Below are positions 15,580 to 24,886 of a DNA stretch of 64,000 bases, piece after piece. Positions within the stretch are counted from its first letter, which is position 1, and each line of letters starts with the position of its first letter. The notes below the pieces were generated by a model. It had not been told where the DNA came from. It searched no databases and was given only the letters and a program-made list of their open reading frames with translations. The position numbers and the translations under genes were made by a program. Source of the stretch: Thalassobacterium sedimentorum (GTDB taxonomy: Bacteria > Verrucomicrobiota > Verrucomicrobiia > Opitutales > Coraliomargaritaceae); the NCBI RefSeq assembly GCF_031127905.1, contig NZ_JARXIC010000001.1, positions 1 to 64,000 of the forward strand. Reading direction: 5' to 3'.

Positions 15580-17634
15580 CTATTCCTGCAAATGATCTTC
15601 GCCGGCCACATGCCCATCGTCGTTAGCATCGCGATCGACATTCTTAAGCGTCCGGATCATATCGATCAAATCATGCACGCCTCCAATTAAGAACCAAACC
15701 GTGAAGGCAAGACCAACCACGATCGTGATAGAGACCTTAATTCCCCACCAAGTAATCCAAATAGAATCAGGAATGTCGACAAACATTGCGATGAGCGAAC
15801 CAACTAAGAATACAGTGAAGAAGAACATCACCCATGCGATTTTGAAGATATAGATCGCCTTGTCTCCTCGAGTAAAATCATCGTTCACACCTAAACGACG
15901 CCAGATTTTATCACGCAAACGAAGCTCCACAGGTTCAGATACACTGGGAATGAGATCGCCAGGTTTAGACATCGGGTGATGCCCCACAGCCTCCACCGAA
16001 TATTTCCCACGATGTAACAACTTATCCATGTCTACTGGCGGACGTTTCGAGAGTAAGGAGAAGAGAATATAGGAACTGCTTCCCGCGATAGCAACAATCA
16101 GCGACATTTGCATACCATTGAAAGGAAATTTTTCGGGTAATTCCTGCAACCAAATTAAGTTTGGATACGCAAGCTTCCAACCTTCAAGGAAGTGTGGCCA
16201 AATGATATTGCGCAACACCACTGCCGTCACGGCCAGCGACGAACCTATAATCATAGAAGCCCACGCACCTTCCACGCTACCGCGCTTCCAATATAAGCCA
16301 CCAAGAATCACTGAGCCCGCTCCACCAAGGAAGATCGCTCCCGTGATCTGGAAATACATATAAATGTATTCATTCAGTGGGAATAGCAGACTGAAAAAGA
16401 AGGCAAACGCAGCGACGCCAAAAATAGCGCCACGTAGGAGTAACATATGCGCCCGCTTAGACAGGGGCTTCTTACGAAGGGGCATGACCACGTCTTGGAT
16501 AAAGATACTCCCCCACGAGTGCAGGTAAGTGTCGTCGGTGGAAACCGCCGCCGCGATCACCACTGCAGCAAACATCCCCATCACTCCAACTGGCAAGAGT
16601 TGACTAATACCGACAGGCACCAGCATTTGCTTTTGAATTTGCTCACTTCCAATCGTCGCGATCGTCTCATTAACGACAGCCGCCTGCGGGGCAAATTCTG
16701 GCAGTGCCAACATCGCAAAAATATACAGCGGCACCAAAGTGCTCAGTAAGAACAGCACTTGTCCGCGAAATTCACCGAGAATACCCGCCATTTTCGCTTC
16801 GTGCGGACTTTTCGCAGAAGCGTTATAGCCTTGCGAACCCTGCCATGCTTTAAAGCTATAGATACTCAAGGCTGCCGAAATAAAGAAGAACCACATATTG
16901 AAGCCTTCAGTCTTTTCTTGTTTAAAGGGATTAATCCGTGATTGATCGGGCGCAGCGGTCTGCAGGCCTGTAATGAGATCACTCCAAGAGATCTGTGAGG
17001 CGACGACGAAAAAGATAACTAACAAGGCGATCTGCACAAACAACCCTTGGCAGAAGTCGGTGACCACCACTGCAATCTGACCACCCGAAAGCGTCAGAAT
17101 CAGGGCTAGGCTCAACATGAATAACATCACTGGAGCCATCGTTGGCAGTTCCATTCCCAACAAAGTAAACTCAGTCGGCAGGCCAGTAAAATAGATCAAG
17201 AAACGTGCTGTAACCGCGGGAAAAATCCCGTAATTAAGAATGCCGGAGAAACAGGCAAGGAACCCCGCAAACACGCGAAAACGACGGCTGTAGCGCATCT
17301 CGAAAAACTGCGCCATCGTCATGGCTCGCGTTTCACGATAGCGATAGATGACAAAGCCAGACAACGCGAGAACCAAGCCCAAGGGTGCCATCAATGTGCC
17401 CCACCAAATCGCGGGAAAGCCTGCCTCGTAGAACTTCTCAAAGTTCGCGGCAATCGTGATCGCACCCAGGCCTGACATACCTGAGGCCATCGTTAACAAG
17501 TAACGACCACAGGAACGATTGGCCGCCAAAAAGTCGGCGACGCTGCGCGTCAGTTTGTGCGTTCCAAACGCAATAACAACCATCAGCAGCAAAAGCAACC
17601 CAATGATTGACCAGTCAATCCAGTGCATATTCAT
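15580..17634 (-). CDS. Sodium:solute symporter, SSS family
   Basis: A 684-aa membrane protein with at least 13 hydrophobic segments. It begins with the usual SSS first helix (MHWIDWSIIGLLLLLMVV) and the family pattern SDFLAA-like VADFLAANRSCG, then SGMSGLGAITIAANFEKFY. SSS transporters use the sodium gradient to import sugars, uronates or amino acids. The C-terminus has extra membrane segments and a charged tail (DANDDGHVAGEDHLQE). It is at the end of a minus-strand series CapA-like, Gfo/Idh, FAD-oxidoreductase, so it probably imports an oligo- or monosaccharide released by the polysaccharide lyases. Substrate is not readable from sequence. Confidence 0.9.
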   Translation of the reverse strand: MNMHWIDWSIIGLLLLLMVVIAFGTHKLTRSVADFLAANRSCGRYLLTMASGMSGLGAITIAANFEKFYEAGFPAIWWGTLMAPLGLVLALSGFVIYRYRETRAMTMAQFFEMRYSRRFRVFAGFLACFSGILNYGIFPAVTARFLIYFTGLPTEFTLLGMELPTMAPVMLFMLSLALILTLSGGQIAVVVTDFCQGLFVQIALLVIFFVVASQISWSDLITGLQTAAPDQSRINPFKQEKTEGFNMWFFFISAALSIYSFKAWQGSQGYNASAKSPHEAKMAGILGEFRGQVLFLLSTLVPLYIFAMLALPEFAPQAAVVNETIATIGSEQIQKQMLVPVGISQLLPVGVMGMFAAVVIAAAVSTDDTYLHSWGSIFIQDVVMPLRKKPLSKRAHMLLLRGAIFGVAAFAFFFSLLFPLNEYIYMYFQITGAIFLGGAGSVILGGLYWKRGSVEGAWASMIIGSSLAVTAVVLRNIIWPHFLEGWKLAYPNLIWLQELPEKFPFNGMQMSLIVAIAGSSSYILFSLLSKRPPVDMDKLLHRGKYSVEAVGHHPMSKPGDLIPSVSEPVELRLRDKIWRRLGVNDDFTRGDKAIYIFKIAWVMFFFTVFLVGSLIAMFVDIPDSIWITWWGIKVSITIVVGLAFTVWFLIGGVHDLIDMIRTLKNVDRDANDDGHVAGEDHLQE

Positions 17635-17768
17635 AAAATTTTTTAGGGAAAGTAGATTAAAGTATATGAAAGAAACAATGACTCCAAAGTCTCGTCAGCG
17701 AATAGAAAACAATGCCACTTCTTCAAGAACGGATGCGACATCCTCCGAACAACAGAGTACAACATCAG

Positions 17769-18875
17769 CTAAATGAGAGATTTTCTTAGTGAATCCCATA
17801 ATGCTCGGAATGATAATTTATCGATAGTGGGATAGCTGTATATATTTTGAAAAATCCTTCCATTGTAGATCAAGCGATATTGATGAAGTCTGACTGCGTT
17901 AATCTGGCGACGCTTTTTCTTTATAAAGCTTAAAAGCTTCTCATTAATTTCCGCATACGGAATAGACCACTCATCAAAATTAGCAATTTGAGGTATAGCA
18001 TTCCCCGTCTGCTTTACAGGAATAATCTTATATTTAAATCCTTCAGGACTGAAATCTATCTGCGCGATGATCGCCTCTTTATTCTCCTGCAGTTGCTTTA
18101 ATTTCTTCTCTAAAATAGGTCCATCTTGATATTGGTATTTATACTGCAAATCTGGCATTATAAAATTGCCCAACCCATAGAAAATCACTCCATCACCATA
18201 TTCCTCCATTCCTTGATATACATGTTGATGATGCCCAATAATGACGTCTACGCCTGCATCTATAATGGCATGCGCCATGTGAATTTGGTCATAGGTAGGA
18301 TAAAACACGTTCTCAATTCCCCAGTGTAAATTCACCACAATATAGTCTACATTTTTTTGAATTGCCTCAATATCATGTAAAACATCAGGAAATGCTAACG
18401 GAGGAACTCCTAAAGAATCATACCTTGCCAGAAAATCAGAATTCGTTGTGACATCAACATAACTCAGACAAGCAATTCGACAGTTTTCATGCTCAAGGAC
18501 TAAAGGTTTTCTTGCATCAAGCAAGCGATCACCATAGCCAAACCAACGCACTCCAAGTTCCTTAAATGTATCTATAGTGAGTTTGGCCCCCTTTTCTCCG
18601 AAATCACCAAAATGATTATTACCGACATTAAAGATAAAATTATCGACTGCTAAGGCCTCAAGCGATTCACGTCGAACAGGGAGACCTATCTTATGCACGC
18701 AGTCCCAATTCGGCTCAGTTATGGTACCTTCGAAATTTGCAATGGTATAATCAGCGTCATTAAGCAATTGCTGCACCCCCATCCATGACGAACTGAGGCG
18801 AAAGTCATCGGGTCTATAATTCTGAAGACAAATGTCCCCAGCAAAATTAATCTTCATGCTAGTAGATTCAATCAT
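17769..18875 (-). CDS. CapA-family (PGA_cap) metallophosphatase-like protein
   Basis: A 368-aa protein; an internal ATG at 18857 is an alternative start. It has the CapA domain motifs FAGDICLQ, IANFEGTIT, NVGNNHFGDFGEKG, VNLHWGIENV and IIGHHQHVYQGME near residues 210-225. This is a calcineurin-like phosphoesterase subfamily named after poly-gamma-glutamate capsule synthesis, but many members sit in sugar-related clusters. No signal peptide is seen, unlike membrane-anchored CapA. It lies between the symporter and the Gfo/Idh gene, so a role in carbohydrate metabolism is likely and its reaction is unknown. Confidence 0.85.
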   Translation of the reverse strand: MIESTSMKINFAGDICLQNYRPDDFRLSSSWMGVQQLLNDADYTIANFEGTITEPNWDCVHKIGLPVRRESLEALAVDNFIFNVGNNHFGDFGEKGAKLTIDTFKELGVRWFGYGDRLLDARKPLVLEHENCRIACLSYVDVTTNSDFLARYDSLGVPPLAFPDVLHDIEAIQKNVDYIVVNLHWGIENVFYPTYDQIHMAHAIIDAGVDVIIGHHQHVYQGMEEYGDGVIFYGLGNFIMPDLQYKYQYQDGPILEKKLKQLQENKEAIIAQIDFSPEGFKYKIIPVKQTGNAIPQIANFDEWSIPYAEINEKLLSFIKKKRRQINAVRLHQYRLIYNGRIFQNIYSYPTIDKLSFRALWDSLRKSLI

Positions 18876-18931
18876 AATTTAGAGTCAGCCTTTACTATAT
18901 TACAATTGACTGGAGCGACTAGGCATACGAT

Positions 18932-19975
18932 CTACGCTTTAAGTTGCTTACGATGCTCTAAAATGGATTCCATCTCATCACGTGTACCGATTGCTGGTGC
19001 CGCATGAGCTTTAGCAAAGTCCAACATTTCTTGCGATACGCTAGACGCGATCACACTGTCACGCGCAGAAGGCAACCTAGAGTCATCTCCCGTATCGAGC
19101 GCCTCAGCAAATCGCTCACACATAACATCCGTCTTCTTGCTACCGTAATCTCCCTGCTTTATCTTCGTCGTATTCACGCCATGATACTCAATGGTAACAG
19201 TCTTCATGTCATGCTTCATACGAACCAGACCTTTAGTTCCGATCACTTCAATACCGCAACGCACAGTCCTGTCCTTCGCCATTTGCCCATACACAAAACC
19301 TTGAGTGATGTTAAAGACGACGCCATTCTCGAATTGACCATGCGCCGACAACCACCAAGGATCCTCCCAATCCCACATCCGCATCCCTTGCGCGTGCCAC
19401 TCTTTATATTCACTGCCGGCATACCAACGAGCGACATCGACATAGTGCATACCGCAATCATGAAAAGGAGGCCCTTCTGGACTATGACCTTCAGTGGGCA
19501 TTAAGCCCGGCGTCTGATGGTCAACGCTAACAATAGCGAGTTCTCCGATTTCTCCCGAGGCAATAAATGCCTGAATTTCATCATGATACCATGCGTTTCG
19601 ATTGAAAATATCAACAGCCACCATAAGACCGGACGCTTCAATCGTCTTAAGTAATTCCCACTCACCCGCAATACTGTCTGCAAGCGGCTTTTCTGCAATC
19701 ACATGCTTTTTAGCATTCAAAGCTTCCGTGAGTAACTTGGGACGAATATCGGCCAAAGTACAAATCGCGACTGCATCCACTGCGGGATCATTCAGCAAAT
19801 CATCCAAATTTTTGGTGAACATGGCTGTCGGAATCAAGTCTCGCGCTTTTTCCAAACGCGCCTCATTTAAGTCGCACACATAGCCAACTTCCCACCGGTC
19901 AGATTCGATGAAGGAGTTCAAAAAGCGAAATCCCATTCCCCCCATCCCAACCACACCTATTGTATATTTCTTCAT
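18932..19975 (-). CDS. Gfo/Idh/MocA family oxidoreductase
   Basis: A 347-aa protein with the N-terminal NAD(P)-binding motif GVVGMGGMGFRFL, the family lysine in AEKPLADS near residue 97, and a C-terminal alpha/beta domain containing HDCGMHYVDVARWY. These enzymes oxidise or reduce sugars, inositols or sugar acids. The spacing to the FAD-oxidoreductase gene is 54 bp, so they are probably one operon. It has no signal peptide and is cytoplasmic. Substrate cannot be told. Confidence 0.92.
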   Translation of the reverse strand: MKKYTIGVVGMGGMGFRFLNSFIESDRWEVGYVCDLNEARLEKARDLIPTAMFTKNLDDLLNDPAVDAVAICTLADIRPKLLTEALNAKKHVIAEKPLADSIAGEWELLKTIEASGLMVAVDIFNRNAWYHDEIQAFIASGEIGELAIVSVDHQTPGLMPTEGHSPEGPPFHDCGMHYVDVARWYAGSEYKEWHAQGMRMWDWEDPWWLSAHGQFENGVVFNITQGFVYGQMAKDRTVRCGIEVIGTKGLVRMKHDMKTVTIEYHGVNTTKIKQGDYGSKKTDVMCERFAEALDTGDDSRLPSARDSVIASSVSQEMLDFAKAHAAPAIGTRDEMESILEHRKQLKA

Positions 19976-20029
19976 AATATTCTGTTCTAAATCTTAACTG
20001 ATAAAAATTGAGCAAGAGAAAGCACTCGC

Positions 20030-21391
20030 TTAAACGTAGACTAGCTGATCAGGCTCTGAATTCAAATACGTTTCGGAAACCTTTTTGTTAATAGCATCCA
20101 TCCCCTTTTCTATGTCAGCCCAAGAGACTTCCAGTGCTCGTTGAGAGTTTTTAGCAATCAGTGCGGCGGCCACTCCCGCCCCCTGCCCCATCGTGACTGC
20201 ATTACCAGTCACTCGATAACTCGCATGTGCAAAAAAGTCACCACTAATACAACGCCCAGACAAGAGTAGGTTCCCAAATCCCTTAGCGATCAAAGCGCGA
20301 TAAGGTATATCATAAGGCAAGGTCTTGGTTTTGTTCTCAGAAGCAAAATCCTGACTCACCTTATCATCGGTTGAATGCACATCAATACCAAAGCATACAC
20401 GACAAATAGCATCTTCGTGACGAACTCCCTCAATTAAGTCCTGCATACGAACCACATACTCACCATGTATGCGCCTGCCTTCACGCACGCCAATCTGCTC
20501 TGCAGTGCCCACAATGTAAAGTTGATCCCAAGGCGGACCAAGACTGCGAAGAGCCGCCACTAATCGATGTATCTCAGCGCGTGCTGTCAAAGTAGCCGCA
20601 GAAATCTGCTCTGAGTTGACAGCTGAGACATCGTATTGGTGATTGGCCATCATCCCATAAAGTTCATCATGAATTTTAAACAACGTTGGTGCCGAGTAAC
20701 TCGGGGCCACTCCCGCCCGCTTAAATTCAGCTAATAGTCGAGCCTTAGGCTCGCGCAGGCCACCGCCAATGAAGGGCTTAATTTCATCTTTTCTTACTCC
20801 GGACACCACAGCCATCAAACTCATGGGCTGACAACCACCATCTTCTGGTCGCCCCAAGTCATAAGAACAACCAGCAAAAGCTGCCAAGTCTCCGTCGCCT
20901 GTTGCATCAATAAAACAAGCGCCCTTGATGGCCTGACGACCACTCTTAGACTCTGTAATGACAACGTCGACATGATCACGCTGATCGCAACCGACTGCAA
21001 CGATTCGCGTATGTATCAATACGCGTACTCCTGCTTCCAGCATCATCTCCTCCAATAAGAGTTTCATCTGCTCGATATCATAACCAAAACTGCGCCCATC
21101 TTCGACTCGGAGCGTACGTGCACCACGCTGATCCAATCGCGCTATAATCTCCTTCATTATGCCAGGCTTATCATGGCTATCAATCACCCAGCTCAACATA
21201 CCAGCCGTCCACACGCCCCCGAGGCAACCATGCACCTCAATCAGTGTTGTCTTCGCGCCACTGCGCGCAGCGGATAACGCAGCCGCGATACCAGCCGGCC
21301 CCGAACCACAAACAACGACATCTGCCTGCTCCACCACTGGAATGGATCGACACTGTTCCTCGAAATAACTATTCTGATTCTTTTCTGGCAT
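20030..21391 (-). CDS. FAD-dependent oxidoreductase (FAD_oxidored family)
   Basis: About 453 aa from the ATG at 21391; an ATG at 21421 lies closer to the operator array. It has the FAD-binding Rossmann motif VVVCGSGPAGIAAALSAARSG, then CLGGVWTAGMLSWVIDS and FIDATGDGDLAAFAG, the typical pattern of the FAD_oxidored family found next to polysaccharide genes in Verrucomicrobiota, Planctomycetota and Lentisphaerota. The C-terminal part has SGRCISGDFFAHASYRVTG. The reaction is not known. It is divergent from the heparinase-like lyase gene and shares with it the intergenic region with tandem operators. Confidence 0.88.
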   Translation of the reverse strand: MPEKNQNSYFEEQCRSIPVVEQADVVVCGSGPAGIAAALSAARSGAKTTLIEVHGCLGGVWTAGMLSWVIDSHDKPGIMKEIIARLDQRGARTLRVEDGRSFGYDIEQMKLLLEEMMLEAGVRVLIHTRIVAVGCDQRDHVDVVITESKSGRQAIKGACFIDATGDGDLAAFAGCSYDLGRPEDGGCQPMSLMAVVSGVRKDEIKPFIGGGLREPKARLLAEFKRAGVAPSYSAPTLFKIHDELYGMMANHQYDVSAVNSEQISAATLTARAEIHRLVAALRSLGPPWDQLYIVGTAEQIGVREGRRIHGEYVVRMQDLIEGVRHEDAICRVCFGIDVHSTDDKVSQDFASENKTKTLPYDIPYRALIAKGFGNLLLSGRCISGDFFAHASYRVTGNAVTMGQGAGVAAALIAKNSQRALEVSWADIEKGMDAINKKVSETYLNSEPDQLVYV

Positions 21392-21440
21392 GGTTTCATT
21401 ATTAAGAAATACTCCACCCATCCTTTAAACACACCATATA

Positions 21441-21509
21441 TGCACACCAATGCACATGCATACCAATGCACATGCATACCAATGCACATGCTTAACATTG
21501 GTATGCATG
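21441..21509. promoter_or_regulatory. Array of four TGCAT-N4-ATGCA-type operators
   Basis: Three direct sites at a 16-bp period: tgcacaccaatgca (21441-21454, one mismatch), tgcataccaatgca (21457-21470 and 21473-21486). A fourth, inverted copy is at 21495-21507. The third and fourth copies form a perfect 14-bp inverted repeat (21471-21484 with 21496-21509, 11-nt loop). The array lies between the divergent FAD-oxidoreductase and lyase genes and the same site recurs at four other positions in the window. Confidence 0.8.
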
Positions 21510-21520
21510 CATCCAGAGTT

Positions 21521-21549
21521 TTGAACAATCCAGTATTCTGGAATAGTAT
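21521..21549 (+). promoter_or_regulatory. Sigma70-like promoter of the lyase gene
   Basis: TTGAAC (21521-21526), a 17-bp spacer and TAGTAT (21544-21549) form a good -35/-10 pair. It lies right after the operator array. The ATG at 21557 is only 7 nt past the -10 box, so the transcript would be nearly leaderless if this promoter is used. Confidence 0.5.
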
Positions 21550-21556
21550 TTATGAT

Positions 21557-24070
21557 ATGATTTGCAAATTCCCCCAACGTTCGAAGTTGCTACTTTTCCT
21601 AGCCCTAGCCTCGATATTTACCTACTCTGCCAGAGCATTAGACACTCGCTCGATTCAAGCCATTGGAGAAATGCTCCCGATCGAGCACCCATCGCTTTTC
21701 ATCACACAGGATGAAGCCGACCAAATTCTGGAACAAGCAGAAGCCGACGAAAATTACCAGCAAGCACTGGATGCAGGCATTCTAAAGAATGCCATAATTG
21801 CCTACGCCGATTTAGGCCCAGATTCACTAGAAATCCCTCGGAAAGAATCGACACACCCTCACCATAAAATCATTCTGGACATGCAACATTTAGCAGTCGC
21901 CAGCTTGTTCACACAAAATCCAGCCTATGTAGAGCGTCTCACACAAGTCATGCTAGAGTATGCATCCTTCTACGAAACGATCACGCCTAAGCGAGGCAGT
22001 GCAGGACGACTCACCGCGCAATCACTGAATGAAGCCATGGTGATGGTTCAGTTGGCATGGATCTACGACATCATTTACCCCGCACTCAGCAAAGAACAAC
22101 GAGAGCAGATCGAGAATCATTTGTTAAGACCAGGAGCGGAGCTGTTAATGGGGCAAGACCGCGGGCGAAGTAACTGGCAAACATGGCATAACGCTGCCTT
22201 GGCTTCGTTAGGCTTAGTCCTAAGTGACCACAACTATCTAAATCATGCAATCAATGGCCCATCGGGCTTTCTCTACCAATTGAGCAACTCCATCAATAAG
22301 GACGGATTATCGTATGAACTTTCGATCTCCTACCATGACTATGCAATGCACGCAGTTACCCTGCTAGCCCTTGCATGTGATCGCGCTGGTATCGACCTTT
22401 TCAACCAAGAAGATGGAAAGCTAGAATCATTTTATGCTGCCCCCATTTACTATGCCTACAGCAATTTAAAGCAGGCCCCCTTTCACGATGCACATCCTAC
22501 TGCTCGTCTCAACATTGGCGTAACCTCATGGAATTATCCGTATGCATGGGAGCAATATCAAACCCCGGCCTTCCGCTGGCTATGGAAGCTACACAATAGT
22601 GTAGAAAAACGCGCTAAAAGTGAAAAACGCATTCCACCACTCATTGCCCAGTCAGTACTCGATTTTTCATCTCAACCACAGCCAGAGGTAGAAATAGATT
22701 CCTTCACTGTTGGAACGGATCTCCTATTCGATTCCAATTTGCGCAACGTTTTGGGCAGCACACTATTTGTAGATACGGGAATCGCGATCTTACGCGGGCC
22801 TGCAGGAGAAATTTCCCCCGAAATGTCGATGCTCTGGAAGCCCAATGGCACAGAAGCAGGACACCAGCACCCCAACAATTTGGCAATTGACTGGCAAAGT
22901 CCTTCCTACAGATGGCTATCTGCATCAGGAAAATGGGTCGGTTATTCTAGTCAAATGCACAAACAATGGGTCCAACAAACACTCAGCGATAATACCTTGG
23001 TCGTAGATGGAAAGTCGCAAAAGCCCGGTGGAGATGGAGTGCCAAACTGGAAATACGACGAGCCCAATGAAACCTCCGCAGGCAAGCTGCGAACTTTCAC
23101 CAATAGCACCAGCTTCGGCTACGTCGATGCAGAGACCGAAAACGTGTATCCAGGCGTCCAACTGAATCGCCAAATCATCCACACGCAAAACTACTCCCTC
23201 GATCTTTTTCATGCAGAGTCGCAGGAGGAACACACCTATGATTGGTCACTCAATATCTCGGGCAGCTTGCGCTCCGCTACCACTGAATTCCAGCAAGAGG
23301 CCGATGCATTCGCTGACCGTGGAGTCGCCTACAAATACCTCTGGGATACACAGGTCGCACAGTTAAATAAATCAACGACCACCTATTGGATCGATCCAGA
23401 TACCGTTGAAACATTCGCAGTCACCACGCTGCCTCAGACGGGAACAACTATGTACCTATCAACCAGTCCATGGAAGGACAGAGACCGATCCTCATTGATT
23501 GTTTCTAACAAAACCAAACATGCTGAATTCCTAAATATATGGCGGGCTTATGAAGACAATGATCCTATCAAAGAAATCATGCAGCCGGGACATGGCATTA
23601 CTGCCATGATTACCCTCTCTTCGGGGTTAGTGGATGTCATCGCATTAGGGCGCGAAAAGACAGTTAAAGGCCCAATTGGAGGTATTGAAAGCTACAATGC
23701 GCACAGTCTTCTCGCTCGTATGTCGCATAGTGGTGATCCGCGCGACATTACCTTGGTCGAAGGAACTCGACTCAGTTTAGGGACCATATCGCTAAAGTTG
23801 GATTCGCCAGCCAACTGGAGTTTCAATAGAATCAACAACGACAGTTACCTCTTCATTTACGACAGCGCAGAAGAACGTCAGTTAAGCATTCAATCAGAAA
23901 AAAAATGGATTCTAAAACAACTCGATGCAAACGGCTCCATCGTTAAAATCATCGATCCAGATATTTCAAACATTTGGAAAGTTCGCCCCTTTACGAATTA
24001 TTTACTAACTAGAGAGAATGACGATACGACAAAGCTCCCAGCACTGACAAAAACATTCCGACTTAATTAA
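21557..24070 (+). CDS. Secreted heparinase II/III-like polysaccharide lyase
   Basis: About 837 aa from the ATG at 21557, which gives a clean signal peptide (KLLLFLALASIFTYSARA); an upstream frame through the operator repeats is not plausible. Residues about 20-380 form an alpha/alpha toroid with RSNWQTWHNAALASLGL and GLSYELSISYHDYAMHA, the pattern seen near the catalytic residues of alginate-lyase/heparinase-type enzymes. Residues about 410-800 match the C-terminal beta-sandwich of heparinase II/III (WKPNGTEAGHQHPNNLAIDW). It should cleave uronic acid-containing polysaccharide by beta-elimination in the periplasm or outside. The exact PL family and substrate cannot be assigned here. It is controlled by the operator array upstream. 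Confidence 0.85.
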   Translation: MICKFPQRSKLLLFLALASIFTYSARALDTRSIQAIGEMLPIEHPSLFITQDEADQILEQAEADENYQQALDAGILKNAIIAYADLGPDSLEIPRKESTHPHHKIILDMQHLAVASLFTQNPAYVERLTQVMLEYASFYETITPKRGSAGRLTAQSLNEAMVMVQLAWIYDIIYPALSKEQREQIENHLLRPGAELLMGQDRGRSNWQTWHNAALASLGLVLSDHNYLNHAINGPSGFLYQLSNSINKDGLSYELSISYHDYAMHAVTLLALACDRAGIDLFNQEDGKLESFYAAPIYYAYSNLKQAPFHDAHPTARLNIGVTSWNYPYAWEQYQTPAFRWLWKLHNSVEKRAKSEKRIPPLIAQSVLDFSSQPQPEVEIDSFTVGTDLLFDSNLRNVLGSTLFVDTGIAILRGPAGEISPEMSMLWKPNGTEAGHQHPNNLAIDWQSPSYRWLSASGKWVGYSSQMHKQWVQQTLSDNTLVVDGKSQKPGGDGVPNWKYDEPNETSAGKLRTFTNSTSFGYVDAETENVYPGVQLNRQIIHTQNYSLDLFHAESQEEHTYDWSLNISGSLRSATTEFQQEADAFADRGVAYKYLWDTQVAQLNKSTTTYWIDPDTVETFAVTTLPQTGTTMYLSTSPWKDRDRSSLIVSNKTKHAEFLNIWRAYEDNDPIKEIMQPGHGITAMITLSSGLVDVIALGREKTVKGPIGGIESYNAHSLLARMSHSGDPRDITLVEGTRLSLGTISLKLDSPANWSFNRINNDSYLFIYDSAEERQLSIQSEKKWILKQLDANGSIVKIIDPDISNIWKVRPFTNYLLTRENDDTTKLPALTKTFRLN

Positions 24071-24153
24071 CTAGCACACAGCCGACACCGATCTTCAGAC
24101 AACAGTGAAGGCCACTTTCATCGTACTTCAAAAATAGCACAAAACCAGTTTCT

Positions 24154-24876
24154 ATGAGAAATCGTATTCTTACAATCCTAGCGATCACTATTTCAGCCGC
24201 CTTACAGCATAGCGCGGCAACCCCCATCTACTCAGAGACTTTCGATAACCGTGATGATAAATTCCCACAAGGCTGGTTCGATTCAAGCCACGGAACATTA
24301 ACTCCGAAGGTGGTTGAAATTAGAAACAACGCTTTGTATATGTCTCGACCAGACCAAACCAATGACTCCGCAGCAACGCGCAATGCCCTGTATGCTGGAT
24401 CAGGTTCTAGTGAGTTGACGGATTATACTGTTGAGGCATATTTTAAAAATAATCATGTAGCCAACCGCTCAGGAGTCATCGTCAGATGGCAAGACGATTC
24501 GATTACAAACTCGAACACGTTAAAAGGCTACTTAGCCACAATATACAATAACGAGATATACATTTCAAAAGATTCAAATCCCAATGGAGGCTTTAATCAT
24601 CCAGACTACCTATTAGCGACAAACAAGTTAAATCGCCCTATTTTTGGTGATCAAAAGGTTCGTATAACATTTACTGTATCAGGATCGACCTTAACAGCCC
24701 GCGGCTATATAAAATCCAGAACGGGAGATTTTGATCGTCTCATCGGTGAAGTGACTACAACTGACAAAACTTATCAGCAAGGTTCGGCTGGAGTGATGTC
24801 GCGATTCCTATATCGAGGGCGCAGCACTCGATGGGATGACTTCTCCATAACAGAAATCTCCGGAAGTAAACAGTAG
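24154..24876 (+). CDS. Secreted single-module protein (shared with the 1384-aa protein)
   Basis: A 240-aa protein with a signal peptide (ILTILAITISAALQHSAA). The mature part is one beta-rich module: an N-terminal SETFDNRDDKFPQGWF, then VVEIRNNALYMSRPDQTNDS, then ELTDYTVEAYFKN, GVIVRWQDD, LTARGYIKS and GSAGVMSRFLYRGRSTRWDDFS. The same order of motifs occurs twice in the large protein at 40913-45067 (for example AEIRDGAFYMSRANTEES). The fold resembles concanavalin-like/laminin G lectin domains, so carbohydrate binding is likely but not proven. It is 83 bp downstream of the lyase gene and likely co-transcribed with it. Confidence 0.8.
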   Translation: MRNRILTILAITISAALQHSAATPIYSETFDNRDDKFPQGWFDSSHGTLTPKVVEIRNNALYMSRPDQTNDSAATRNALYAGSGSSELTDYTVEAYFKNNHVANRSGVIVRWQDDSITNSNTLKGYLATIYNNEIYISKDSNPNGGFNHPDYLLATNKLNRPIFGDQKVRITFTVSGSTLTARGYIKSRTGDFDRLIGEVTTTDKTYQQGSAGVMSRFLYRGRSTRWDDFSITEISGSKQ

Positions 24877-24886
24877 TTGAGATCTT

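Noticed and set aside
17667-17776. Short plus-strand ORF upstream of the symporter
   Set aside because: 36 codons, low complexity, no ribosome site and opposite to the operon direction.
21441-21486. CRISPR-like direct repeats
   Set aside because: Three copies of 14 bp with 2-bp gaps are too short and have no spacers; the same site recurs singly elsewhere, so operators fit.
21440-21556. Translation of the operator repeats as an N-terminal extension of the lyase
   Set aside because: The residues repeat from the DNA repeats (H, C and M rich) and a clean signal peptide starts at 21557.
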